Shown here one piece after another: positions 57,411 to 64,000 of a stretch of 64,000 nucleotides of DNA. The number at the start of each line of letters is the position of its first letter. Within the stretch, counting starts at the first letter, position 1. The notes beneath the pieces are model-generated. The model made no database searches and was not told where the DNA came from. It saw only the letters and a list, made by a program, of their open reading frames with translations. Position numbers and translations under genes: made by a program. The DNA comes from Phycisphaerales bacterium (lineage in GTDB: Bacteria; Planctomycetota; Phycisphaerae; Phycisphaerales; UBA1924). Where the stretch lies: assembly GCA_029260515.1 (NCBI GenBank), contig JAJDDC010000060.1, positions 124,001 to 188,000 on the forward strand, in the 5' to 3' direction.

Positions 57411-57658
57411 ACGCGATGAGAGGAGTCTGGGCGTTGGCCCGTACTCGGTACTGCTCCGTCTGGGCGCCTCCCACCCGCAAGGACCGGCTCAGCCGATCCG
57501 ATTCCCCGGATCCGTCCGGGGGGTTGGCATACTGCCCGCCGGGCCCATATGCCCGGCAATGCGGTCTGGATCGGCGACGCCCGGACCGCGATTCAGTCTT
57601 CGTGCCGAGAATCAATCAGAATCGGGGCGGACCCTGGCGCTCGGAACACCGGGCGCGC

Positions 57659-57686
57659 AAAAAAACCCCGCCGTATGGGGGCGGGG
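57659..57686 (-). terminator. Intrinsic terminator of the second flagellin gene
   Basis: On the minus strand CCCCGCC (57686-57680) pairs with GGCGGGG (57672-57666) across a 7-nt loop, followed by seven T. It lies 52 bp after the flagellin stop codon and separates the two flagellin transcripts. Confidence 0.85.
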
Positions 57687-57738
57687 GTCTGGGTGAGAAC
57701 TCGGGGACTTCTTGCCGGGTATCCAGGTCCGCGCGGTG

Positions 57739-59301
57739 TTACCCGAGCAGCTGCAGGACGCTTTGGGCCTGCTGGTTGGCCAGCTGGAGCACGGACGTGC
57801 CCGCGGTCTGGAGGATCTGTGCCCGGGTGAGCTGGCTGGTCTCGGCGGCGAAGTCCGCGTCCATGATCTGCGAGCGGCTTGCGGTCAGGTTCTCGAACTG
57901 GGCCTGGAGGCTCCGGACGTTTGTGTCCAGGACGTTGCGTTCGAACGCGCCCAGGCGCCCGCGGGTGCTCGAGACCTCGTCGATCGCCTTCTCGAGGATG
58001 TCGTTGGCGGCGGTGAAGTCCTTGCGGTCGGCGCTGGACTCGAGCGAGTTGGTCTGGCCGAACCTGAGGCTCGAGAGGTACTGGACGGCGCCGTTGATAT
58101 AGGACGCGCCGAGGTTGGACGCGGACATCGAGGCGATGCCGATGTTGGACTGCTGGAGCGCGGTGATGTCTTGGCCGAGCTGGAAGAGCGCTCCGCCGCC
58201 GGTGATGTGGAAGGTTGACGCGGCGCTGGCGGGGGAGATGGCGAACGTCTCGTCGAGGAGGAGCTCGAGGCTGAGGTTCGTCTCGCTGAGCGAGACGTTG
58301 AGCCCGTCGCCGCTGGCGAGCGATCCGTTGACGAGTGCCTGGACATCGCGCCCATCGTCGCGGGTGGCCGAGACAAGGGTGGTCCCGATGCCGGCCCAGG
58401 GGAAGCCGGCGGTCGTGTCGGGGTAGTCGGCGTTGCCGTCGAGCTTGTAGATGGCGAAGGGCGTGTCGGCGGGGTCGGGCCCGCCGCGGCGCTGGACGCT
58501 GACGAACGAGTCGGAGCCGTAGTCCACGGAGCGGAAAACAACGCCCGAGTTGGCGTTGCCGTTGATGAGTGCGGCCTCAACGCCGGTCTGGCCCGAGCGT
58601 GCGTTGACGCTGGAGACGACCTGGGCGAGTGAGAGGCCGGACTCGAAGCTGAGCTCGGTGACACCGCGGGCGCCGGTGATCTGCAGGGTGGTGGCGGAGA
58701 TGAGGACGCCGTCGGGCAGGGCGCCGGCGTTGTCGCCGTTGAGGAAGAGGGCGCCCTTCTGTGCCGAGGCGATGACGTCCACATCGACCTGGAGGGAGTT
58801 AGAGCCGACGAAGCTTGCGCCGAGGACGCTCGCGGTGCGGATCTCGCTGGAGACGAGGCCGCTGGTGACGTAGTCGAGCGAGCCGTCGATGAGGCGTAGG
58901 CCACCGAAGCTGGCGGTGTTGCTGATGCGTGTGATGGACTCGATGGCAGAGTCGATCTGATTCTGGTTGGCCTCGATCTCCTCGTCGGAGATTGCGCCGG
59001 AGTTCGCGGCCTCGACCATCAGCCCCTTGATGGAGTTGAGCAGGTCTGAGATCTCGGTGAGAGCGCTCTCCGTGGTCGCGATGACCGAGCTCGCCCTCTC
59101 CGAGTTCTTGATCGCCTGCTCGATGCCGGCGATGTCGGTGCCGATGCGTTCTGAGATGATCAGGCCCGCGGGATCGTCCTTGCCGCGGTTGATGCGGAGG
59201 CCGGTCGAGAGGCGTTCCAGGCGTAGCTCGAGCTCCTGGTTGGAGCGCGAGAGGTTCGCTTGGGCGATCAGGCTCGGGATGTTGGTATTGATTCTCGCCA
59301 T
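57739..59301 (-). CDS. fliC: Flagellin (copy 2)
   Basis: A 520-residue flagellin paralogue. The N-terminal D0/D1 reads 'MARINTNIPSLIAQANLSRS', 'LRLERLSTGLRINRGKDDPA' and 'NSERASSVIATTESALTEIS'. The C-terminus has 'MDADFAAETSQLTRAQILQ' and ends 'VLQLANQQAQSVLQLLG'. The middle domain differs from copy 1. It is the gene next to csrA (105-bp gap) and has GGAGG 6 nt before the ATG inside the shared TCACGGAGGAT. Two flagellins could build different filament sections or allow adaptation; that is inference. Confidence 0.96.
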   Translation of the reverse strand: MARINTNIPSLIAQANLSRSNQELELRLERLSTGLRINRGKDDPAGLIISERIGTDIAGIEQAIKNSERASSVIATTESALTEISDLLNSIKGLMVEAANSGAISDEEIEANQNQIDSAIESITRISNTASFGGLRLIDGSLDYVTSGLVSSEIRTASVLGASFVGSNSLQVDVDVIASAQKGALFLNGDNAGALPDGVLISATTLQITGARGVTELSFESGLSLAQVVSSVNARSGQTGVEAALINGNANSGVVFRSVDYGSDSFVSVQRRGGPDPADTPFAIYKLDGNADYPDTTAGFPWAGIGTTLVSATRDDGRDVQALVNGSLASGDGLNVSLSETNLSLELLLDETFAISPASAASTFHITGGGALFQLGQDITALQQSNIGIASMSASNLGASYINGAVQYLSSLRFGQTNSLESSADRKDFTAANDILEKAIDEVSSTRGRLGAFERNVLDTNVRSLQAQFENLTASRSQIMDADFAAETSQLTRAQILQTAGTSVLQLANQQAQSVLQLLG

Positions 59302-59305
59302 GGCA

Positions 59306-59316
59306 ATCCTCCGTGA
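59306..59316 (-). promoter_or_regulatory. Possible CsrA-binding Shine-Dalgarno of flagellin copy 2
   Basis: TCACGGAGGAT, identical to the 11-mer before copy 1, ends 4 nt before the ATG. Further GGA triplets lie upstream (for example GCGGAGGAG), as in mRNAs repressed by CsrA. Confidence 0.45.
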
Positions 59317-59406
59317 TTGCGTGGTTCGGCGTCCCCCGCCTTGGCTCCTCCGCGCGGGGGCGTTCGTCCGTTGATTCCGGTCGTTGCTCGTGTATCAGGG
59401 TGCGGC

Positions 59407-59781
59407 CTATCCGGCGCCGCGCATCCCCTCCGTTCGTCCGTTGGTCGAGTTCTGTGCCTTCGCGCCGTTTGCAACGCGGGGCGTCGGGGCGTCCTCGGCG
59501 GGCCTGCCGGCGGTGAGGCGCTCGGCGTTGGCGCGGCTGGCGTTGCGTGCCGGTCCGGGCCTGATCTTTTGCGTGATCTCCTCGATCGCGCCGCCCGCGA
59601 TCCGGGAGGCCTGCTCGTTCTCCCGCGAGATCGCGTCGTACACCTCCTTGCGGTGGACGGCGATGCGGGTGGGCGCGGTGATCCCGAGGCGCACCTTGTC
59701 GCCCCGTATGTCGACGACGGTGATCTCGATGTCATCGCCGATCATGATTGTTTCGTCGCGCTGCCGTGAGAGCACCAGCAT
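59407..59781 (-). CDS. csrA: Carbon storage regulator CsrA with C-terminal extension
   Basis: An RNA-binding translational regulator of 124 residues. The first ~60 match CsrA: 'MLVLSRQRDETIMIGDDIEI', 'VDIRGDKVRLGITAPTRIAVHR' with the RNA-binding Leu4 and Arg44-type residues, and 'EVYDAISRENEQAS'. CsrA is normally 55-75 residues; here ~60 further residues rich in Ala, Arg, Asn and Pro follow, probably disordered. The start has AAGGAG 8 nt upstream. It lies between fliW and the flagellins. In B. subtilis FliW sequesters CsrA until flagellin binds FliW, and the same circuit is the obvious inference. Confidence 0.95.
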   Translation of the reverse strand: MLVLSRQRDETIMIGDDIEITVVDIRGDKVRLGITAPTRIAVHRKEVYDAISRENEQASRIAGGAIEEITQKIRPGPARNASRANAERLTAGRPAEDAPTPRVANGAKAQNSTNGRTEGMRGAG

Positions 59782-59945
59782 TGCGTCTGCTCCTTCGCTA
59801 CCGGCTCCGAGTGCCGGGGCTTCCGTGCCCCGCGGCCGGTCCGAGTTCCACTCCCGCCACCGACTGTCCCCGCGGCCTTGCGTGCGCACCGACACCCGAT
59901 GGCGCCGACGGGCCGAACACACCGCGGACGACCGGCGACCGCCTG

Positions 59946-60386
59946 CTAGGCGGACGCCGCCTTCGCGCCAACCTTCATCAACGGGTGGCGCGTCGTCCAT
60001 CGCTTCTCGGCGAGCACCATCTGCTCGCCGATCTTGCCGAGCGTGTTGATCACCAGAGGCCCCTGGAGGTTGCCGGTGAGCTGCTGCTCGATCTTGTTGA
60101 CGATCACGAAGACCTGGGCGTCCTCGAGCTGTTCGAGTCCAAGGCCTTCCATCTGCTCTGGGCGGATGGGGGCCGAGTACTCGGGCTCGAAGAGCGTGGG
60201 GTCCGTGACAACGAAGGCGAGTGACGGCTCGTCCAGGCTCTGGAGCCAGAAAAAGCACGCGTCGTCGCCGGGCTGCAACAGACACCATCGCGTCATGCCC
60301 GGGAATCCGAGCACGCCCTTCGGGAAGGTGATCGCGCGGTCCTCCGCGATCTCGATCACCCCAAAGCGTGTGGTCCGCACGTCCAT
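59946..60386 (-). CDS. fliW: Flagellar assembly factor FliW
   Basis: A 146-residue protein that binds flagellin and CsrA. Family words: 'TTRFGVIEIAEDRAITFPKGVLGFP' at the N-terminus, 'FFWLQSLDEPSLAFVVTDP', 'VFVIVNKIE' and 'NLQGPLVINTLGKIGEQMVL'. I chose the ATG at 60386 (MDVRTTRFG); the upstream extension is unconserved-looking and Arg-rich. csrA follows after 164 bp, a gap without another gene. The fliW-csrA pairing next to flagellin genes is typical outside the gamma-proteobacteria. Confidence 0.93.
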   Translation of the reverse strand: MDVRTTRFGVIEIAEDRAITFPKGVLGFPGMTRWCLLQPGDDACFFWLQSLDEPSLAFVVTDPTLFEPEYSAPIRPEQMEGLGLEQLEDAQVFVIVNKIEQQLTGNLQGPLVINTLGKIGEQMVLAEKRWTTRHPLMKVGAKAASA

Positions 60387-60512
60387 GTGTGCGCTCCGAT
60401 CCTTCCGGCCACCACGTGGGATCGACGACCCGGCGATCCACGCCGGTCGACGTCCTGTCCATGCCCCGACCCGGCCGATGGGGCCGAGGCTCGTTCGATC
60501 CAATCCCGTCTG

Positions 60513-60532
60513 CCCCGGGCTCTCGCCCGGGG
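60513..60532 (-). terminator. Hairpin after flgL
   Basis: CCCCGGGC (60513-60520) pairs with GCCCGGGG (60525-60532) around TCTC, 5 bp beyond the flgL stop codon. There is no U-tract, so termination is possible but partial read-through into fliW is likely. Confidence 0.45.
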
Positions 60533-60537
60533 ACGGT

Positions 60538-62583
60538 CTACAGGTAGTTCAGCAGCGAGAGCTGGCTGAGCCCGGCGGTGATCTGCAGCGTCGCGGCCAG
60601 CTGCGTCTGGAGCAGGCTCAGGCGGGTCGCCGCCTGCGCGTAGTCCGTGTCCTGCAGCCTCGACTTGAGCGACTGGTCCAGGAGCACGCGGTCCTCTTCT
60701 CGAACGGTCTCGTCCCCGACTCGCCGGGCGTAGCCCCCGACAGTGCCGTGTGTCTCGATCAGACGGTCCGACGCCGCCTCGATCTTCTCACTCGCAAACT
60801 GGATGCCAGAGATGTCGTTGTTCAGCAATGCGTCCCGCAGATCGATCAGATGCGTGAACAGGTTGTCCACGCGGACTTTCGCAACGTCGCCCGAGTACAG
60901 GACGTCGCCCGAAGGATCCAGCTCGCCCTTGAGCAGGCCGAGGTGCTGGGCGGCCAGCGAGTTGTTCTTGCGCTGCACGCCCATGTTCCCGCCGATCGCG
61001 GGGTCCTGGGCGAACATCAGCCCGTTGCGGTCCGTCGGCAGCGAGGCGTCGAAGTCGGTGGTGGATCGCCCGGCGGCGGTGAGGGCGGCGTCGGCCTGGC
61101 TGTTGATCGCCGTCAGCAGCGAGCCAACATTGGCGGTGTCTGCGGGCGACAGGTCGATGTCGATCTCGAAGCCGTCGCCGAGCGTGATGGTGAAGTCCAC
61201 GTTGAGGGCCGGGTCGAGCAGGCCCGTGACCGGGTCGGTCCGCCCGGAGAGGACCTCGACGCCCCGCCCGTCGTTGAACTCGCTCAGTGGCGTGGAGCTC
61301 ATGTAGGTGCGGATGCCCAGTGCGGTCGCGGACGCGGTCCCGTCGTCCACGTCGGTGATGGACATGGCCCGGTCGGCGCCGCCCGCGATGTCGGTGACGA
61401 CGCTGATGCCCCGCCCGTCGTCGGAGAGGACGACGCGCGTGCCCGGGACGCTCGCCTCGATCGCCGAGCGGATGTCGGCCAGCGTGGTCGCGCCGGACAG
61501 GTCCACGTTCACGCTCCGGGCGTTGTTGGAGACCGTGATCTCGCCCAGCGGCGGGGTGATGCCCTGGAGCGAGGCGATGCTCGAGGTCCACGCGACCCTG
61601 GGGTCGAGCGACGCGCCGGCCGGGTTCCCGGCGTCGAAGGCGGTGGGGGGGTCGAACACGAGGCCCAGGTCCGAGCCCGCGGTCCCGCCGACGGGGTCGG
61701 AGAAGGTGAGCGAGCCGGCGGGGACGTCGATGGTGATCGAGTCGCCGCTGATCGAGACGCCCCCGGGCCCGAGGACGCTGACGCCGTTGTCGGTCTCGTA
61801 CTGGCGGATGGCGGCGGTGATCGCGTCGGCGGCGTCACCGATGGTGTCGGCCTGCGAGAGATCCACGCTTGCGGTGGGCCCGGCGTTGAACGCGAAATCG
61901 AACGTCCCGCGCTGGATGCCCAGGCCGTTGGCGCCCCGCAGGTCGTCGAGACGTGTGCCGGGCGTGAGATCGGGGTCCAGATCGACCGAGCCGACGACGC
62001 GGTCGGAGACGTTGCCGATCACGGTGTCGCCGCCGAGTGTGACCGGGACGGTGGATCCGAGGCCCAGGTCGGTGAGCAGGCCCCCGAGCCCGCCCAGGTA
62101 GCGGTAGGCGCCGCCGACGTTCTCGACGGGGGGCGAGCCGGGGCGTGTGCCGCCGAAGACATGCCCGACGAGCGATTCCTGGTTGGAGAGGCGGAGCAGC
62201 GAGGCGATCATCGAGTCCACGACGCTCGCCTGTGTGCGGCGTTCGGACTCGGACGCTGTCGAGTCGATCTGCGACGACGCCAGGCTCTTGGCCTCGTTGA
62301 CCAGGTCCTGGATCTCGCCCAGCGTCGAGTCGAGCACGTCGAGCGAGCCGGCGGCGAAGCCCAGGTTCCGCAGCTTCTGGTCCGAGCGCTCCAGACGCCC
62401 GTCGAGCGACGAGATGGTCGCGGCCCGGATGGGGTCGTCGCTGAAGCGCCCGATCGAGACGCCCGTCGAGAGCTGGCGTGTGACGTTGAACAGCTCGATA
62501 TTCGTCCGCCCCATCATCGCGAGCGATGTCCGGTTGCGGAGCATCAGGGGGACGCGGCCGATGTTGGCGGGGAAGCTGCCCAT
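60538..62583 (-). CDS. flgL: Flagellar hook-filament junction protein FlgL (HAP3)
   Basis: A 681-residue flagellin-like protein joining hook and filament. N-terminal: 'MMGRTNIELFNVTRQLSTGVSIGRFSDDP' is the flagellin-type D1 with the gene-specific SDDP. C-terminal: 'DTDYAQAATRLSLLQTQLAATLQITAGLSQLSLLNYL' is the FlgL end. Enteric FlgL has ~317 residues; the extra ~350 fall in the middle (about 130-560) with repeated beta-like segments, as in large flagellin-like outer domains. The ATG overlaps the flgK stop by one base (TAATG), so the two are coupled. Confidence 0.92.
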   Translation of the reverse strand: MGSFPANIGRVPLMLRNRTSLAMMGRTNIELFNVTRQLSTGVSIGRFSDDPIRAATISSLDGRLERSDQKLRNLGFAAGSLDVLDSTLGEIQDLVNEAKSLASSQIDSTASESERRTQASVVDSMIASLLRLSNQESLVGHVFGGTRPGSPPVENVGGAYRYLGGLGGLLTDLGLGSTVPVTLGGDTVIGNVSDRVVGSVDLDPDLTPGTRLDDLRGANGLGIQRGTFDFAFNAGPTASVDLSQADTIGDAADAITAAIRQYETDNGVSVLGPGGVSISGDSITIDVPAGSLTFSDPVGGTAGSDLGLVFDPPTAFDAGNPAGASLDPRVAWTSSIASLQGITPPLGEITVSNNARSVNVDLSGATTLADIRSAIEASVPGTRVVLSDDGRGISVVTDIAGGADRAMSITDVDDGTASATALGIRTYMSSTPLSEFNDGRGVEVLSGRTDPVTGLLDPALNVDFTITLGDGFEIDIDLSPADTANVGSLLTAINSQADAALTAAGRSTTDFDASLPTDRNGLMFAQDPAIGGNMGVQRKNNSLAAQHLGLLKGELDPSGDVLYSGDVAKVRVDNLFTHLIDLRDALLNNDISGIQFASEKIEAASDRLIETHGTVGGYARRVGDETVREEDRVLLDQSLKSRLQDTDYAQAATRLSLLQTQLAATLQITAGLSQLSLLNYL

Positions 62584-64000
62584 TACACGAGATCCTGGAG
62601 CTGGGTGAGCATCTCGTTGGCGATCTGGATGAGCTTGGCGGCGCCGTTGTACGCCTGCTGGTACATGATCAGGTTCACCGACTCCTCGTCGGCGTCCACG
62701 CCAGAGACCGAGTCACGCTGGGCCTGGAGGCTCTCGCGGATGAAGCCGGCGCTGATCGCCTCGGACTCCGCGGCGGAAGTCTGCGTGCCCACGTGCTGGA
62801 CGTGGTTGAGCCAGAACTTCTCGAACCCGAGCCCGCCGAAGGCCTGGACCGGGTAGTCGCGGAGGTCGGCCAGCGCCAGGGCGTTGGCGTTCTCGACGAA
62901 GTTGCCGTTGACGCTCCGCCCGAGCATGACCTTGGTCGGGTCGTCGCGCAGCGCCTGGCGGACGGCGATGTCCGCCGAGTCCTCGCCGGTGAAGAAGCTG
63001 TTGACGCCCATGACGCCCAGGATGTTCGACGAGTCGTCGGCGAACGAGAACTCGTAGCCCGAATCGGACGTGATCGAGAGCTTGCCCTCGGCGTCCCACG
63101 AGGCGTTGACGCCCTGGATCGCGTCGATCGCGGCGCGGATCTCCTCGGGCGTCGTGTCGTCGCCCGTCCCGGGCAGGCCCGCGTCGGTGATGCCGTCGAG
63201 GTCCACCTCGATCTGCGTCCGCCCGGTCGCGCCGGTCTGGGTGTTGGTCCACTCGACGTAGAACGAGCCGTTGGAGGCCTGGAAGGGCAGGTCGGCGAAC
63301 GCCTCGTTGTTGGGGTCGTTGATCGCCTGGGTCCGCGAGGTTGCACCGACGCGGAGGTTCGAGAGGGTCTGCGTGAGCTGGCTCGCGTTGCGACCGGTCG
63401 CGTGCAGCGAGTTGACGTGGAAGATGAGCTGAGACGAGAGTTTGTCGAGGCGGTCGATGGTCTCGTCGATCGAGTCGTTGCGGCTGGCAAGGAGCCCGCC
63501 GATCGAGCCCTCGCGGACGTCCAGGGGCTCGCGGTCGGCCGCGACGAGCACCTCGACGCTCACCTGCCCGGTGTCCTGGTCGGTGACGCGCCGGACGTCG
63601 AGCCCGCGGCTGACCCCGCCGAGCACGATCGGGGTCGATCCGACAAGGATGTCAAGGTTCCCCTGCGGGTCCTCGACGGTGGTGATGTCCATGAAGCCAG
63701 AGAGCTCGGTGATGAGCATGTCGCGCTGGTCGCGGAGCGAACTGGCGGTGCCGCCCGCGCCCTCGAACTGCTGGATCTCGGTGTTGAGCGAGGCGATCTC
63801 GTCGAGCACGGCGTCGGCGCGGAGCACGCTCGCGTCGATCTCGTCCTCGATCTGGCGGCGCAGTTGGCCCATATCCGAGCGGAGCGACTTGATAAACCCC
63901 GCGAGCTTGTCGGCCTGCTCGACCACGCCCGCGGGCGTGCCCGCGAGGTTGGCGATCTCCGACCAGGCGTTGAAGAACCCGGAAAGCTCGCTCGACAGGT
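62583..64000 (-). CDS. flgK: Flagellar hook-associated protein FlgK (HAP1), 5' end outside the window
   Basis: The C-terminal 472 codons are present; the frame stays open to the window edge, where it reads 'SSELSGFFNAWSEIANLAGTPAGVVEQADKLA', the conserved N-terminal third of FlgK. Further on are 'LNTEIQQFEGAGGTASSLRDQRDML' and 'GSIGGLLASRNDSI'. The C-terminus 'DEESVNLIMYQQAYNGAAKLI' and 'ANEMLTQLQDLV' is the diagnostic D0 end. FlgK caps the hook before FlgL adds on. About 120-150 N-terminal residues should lie to the right. The stop overlaps the flgL start. Confidence 0.94.
   Translation of the reverse strand, partial: LSSELSGFFNAWSEIANLAGTPAGVVEQADKLAGFIKSLRSDMGQLRRQIEDEIDASVLRADAVLDEIASLNTEIQQFEGAGGTASSLRDQRDMLITELSGFMDITTVEDPQGNLDILVGSTPIVLGGVSRGLDVRRVTDQDTGQVSVEVLVAADREPLDVREGSIGGLLASRNDSIDETIDRLDKLSSQLIFHVNSLHATGRNASQLTQTLSNLRVGATSRTQAINDPNNEAFADLPFQASNGSFYVEWTNTQTGATGRTQIEVDLDGITDAGLPGTGDDTTPEEIRAAIDAIQGVNASWDAEGKLSITSDSGYEFSFADDSSNILGVMGVNSFFTGEDSADIAVRQALRDDPTKVMLGRSVNGNFVENANALALADLRDYPVQAFGGLGFEKFWLNHVQHVGTQTSAAESEAISAGFIRESLQAQRDSVSGVDADEESVNLIMYQQAYNGAAKLIQIANEMLTQLQDLV

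Noticed and set aside
60034-62856. 940-codon + strand frame across fliW-flgL
   Set aside because: Antisense of clear flagellar genes, with composition typical of GC shadow frames.

Overview
The window is one contiguous stretch of chromosome from a very GC-rich bacterium, most likely a member of the Planctomycetota class Phycisphaerae. Three large secreted proteins end in the paired 'ADLA.P.GV.D..DV..FL' module known as a GC-type dockerin, which is typical of Phycisphaerales. Other pointers are a VPAP/RRRR-tailed PEP-CTERM-like protein, a CxxCG...CPECG zinc-ribbon membrane protein, a sigma factor paired with a Ser/Thr kinase-TPR protein, a K+-dependent-type membrane pyrophosphatase and an ExbB/ExbD locus with a squalene-cyclase-like toroid. 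I see no IS element, prophage, CRISPR array or rRNA gene. The dense antisense open frames are third-position GC shadows.

Layout. 0-2 kb: pheS (without pheT next to it) and a small membrane protein. 1.8-10.2 kb: one 2,793-residue secreted sugar-dehydrogenase/malectin/cadherin-like/dockerin protein. 10.4-13.8 kb: a BlaI-type repressor and an M56 (BlaR1-like) sensor protease with a His-rich, Cys-rich, coiled-coil tail; two 15-bp operators overlap their promoter. 13.9-22.9 kb: a co-directional group of a giant TPR protein, ExbB, ExbD and a PD40/TonB-like/toroid fusion. 23.3-26.6 kb: secreted PD40-metalloprotease-dockerin protein. 26.8-29.7 kb: ECF sigma factor and a Ser/Thr kinase with an N-terminal HxxxCxxC motif. 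29.7 kb: tRNA-Ala(CGC). 29.9-33.0 kb: zinc-type ABC uptake operon behind a Fur/Zur-like palindrome. 33.0-33.4 kb: a strongly structured untranslated region with its own ECF-type promoter and terminator, a candidate new ncRNA carrying a 13-nt perfect match to the 16S 3' tail.

33.4-50 kb is mainly housekeeping: threonine dehydratase, a transglutaminase-like protein, membrane pyrophosphatase, bS21, a NYN nuclease, SGNH hydrolase, citrate synthase, rhomboid-TPR protein, trpF, aroK, an AsmA-like protein, efp and a Tat-exported metallo-beta-lactamase-fold protein. 50-55.8 kb holds a PEP-CTERM-like protein, a zinc-ribbon protein, mqnC (futalosine menaquinone route), a sodium-solute symporter, a thioesterase and XerD. 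55.9-64 kb is a flagellar block, all on the minus strand: flgK (cut by the window edge), flgL, fliW, csrA and two flagellins. FliW-CsrA beside two flagellin genes with identical GGA-rich leaders suggests the FliW/CsrA/flagellin homeostasis switch.

Several genes have a TANNNT -10 hexamer only 5-9 nt before the start codon and no Shine-Dalgarno sequence, so leaderless transcription looks common here. The most interesting items are the TonB-like transducer fused to a propeller and toroid, the candidate ncRNA at 33.06-33.41 kb, and the metal-binding-tailed M56/BlaI pair. All functions come from reading motifs and gene order; no database search was run.
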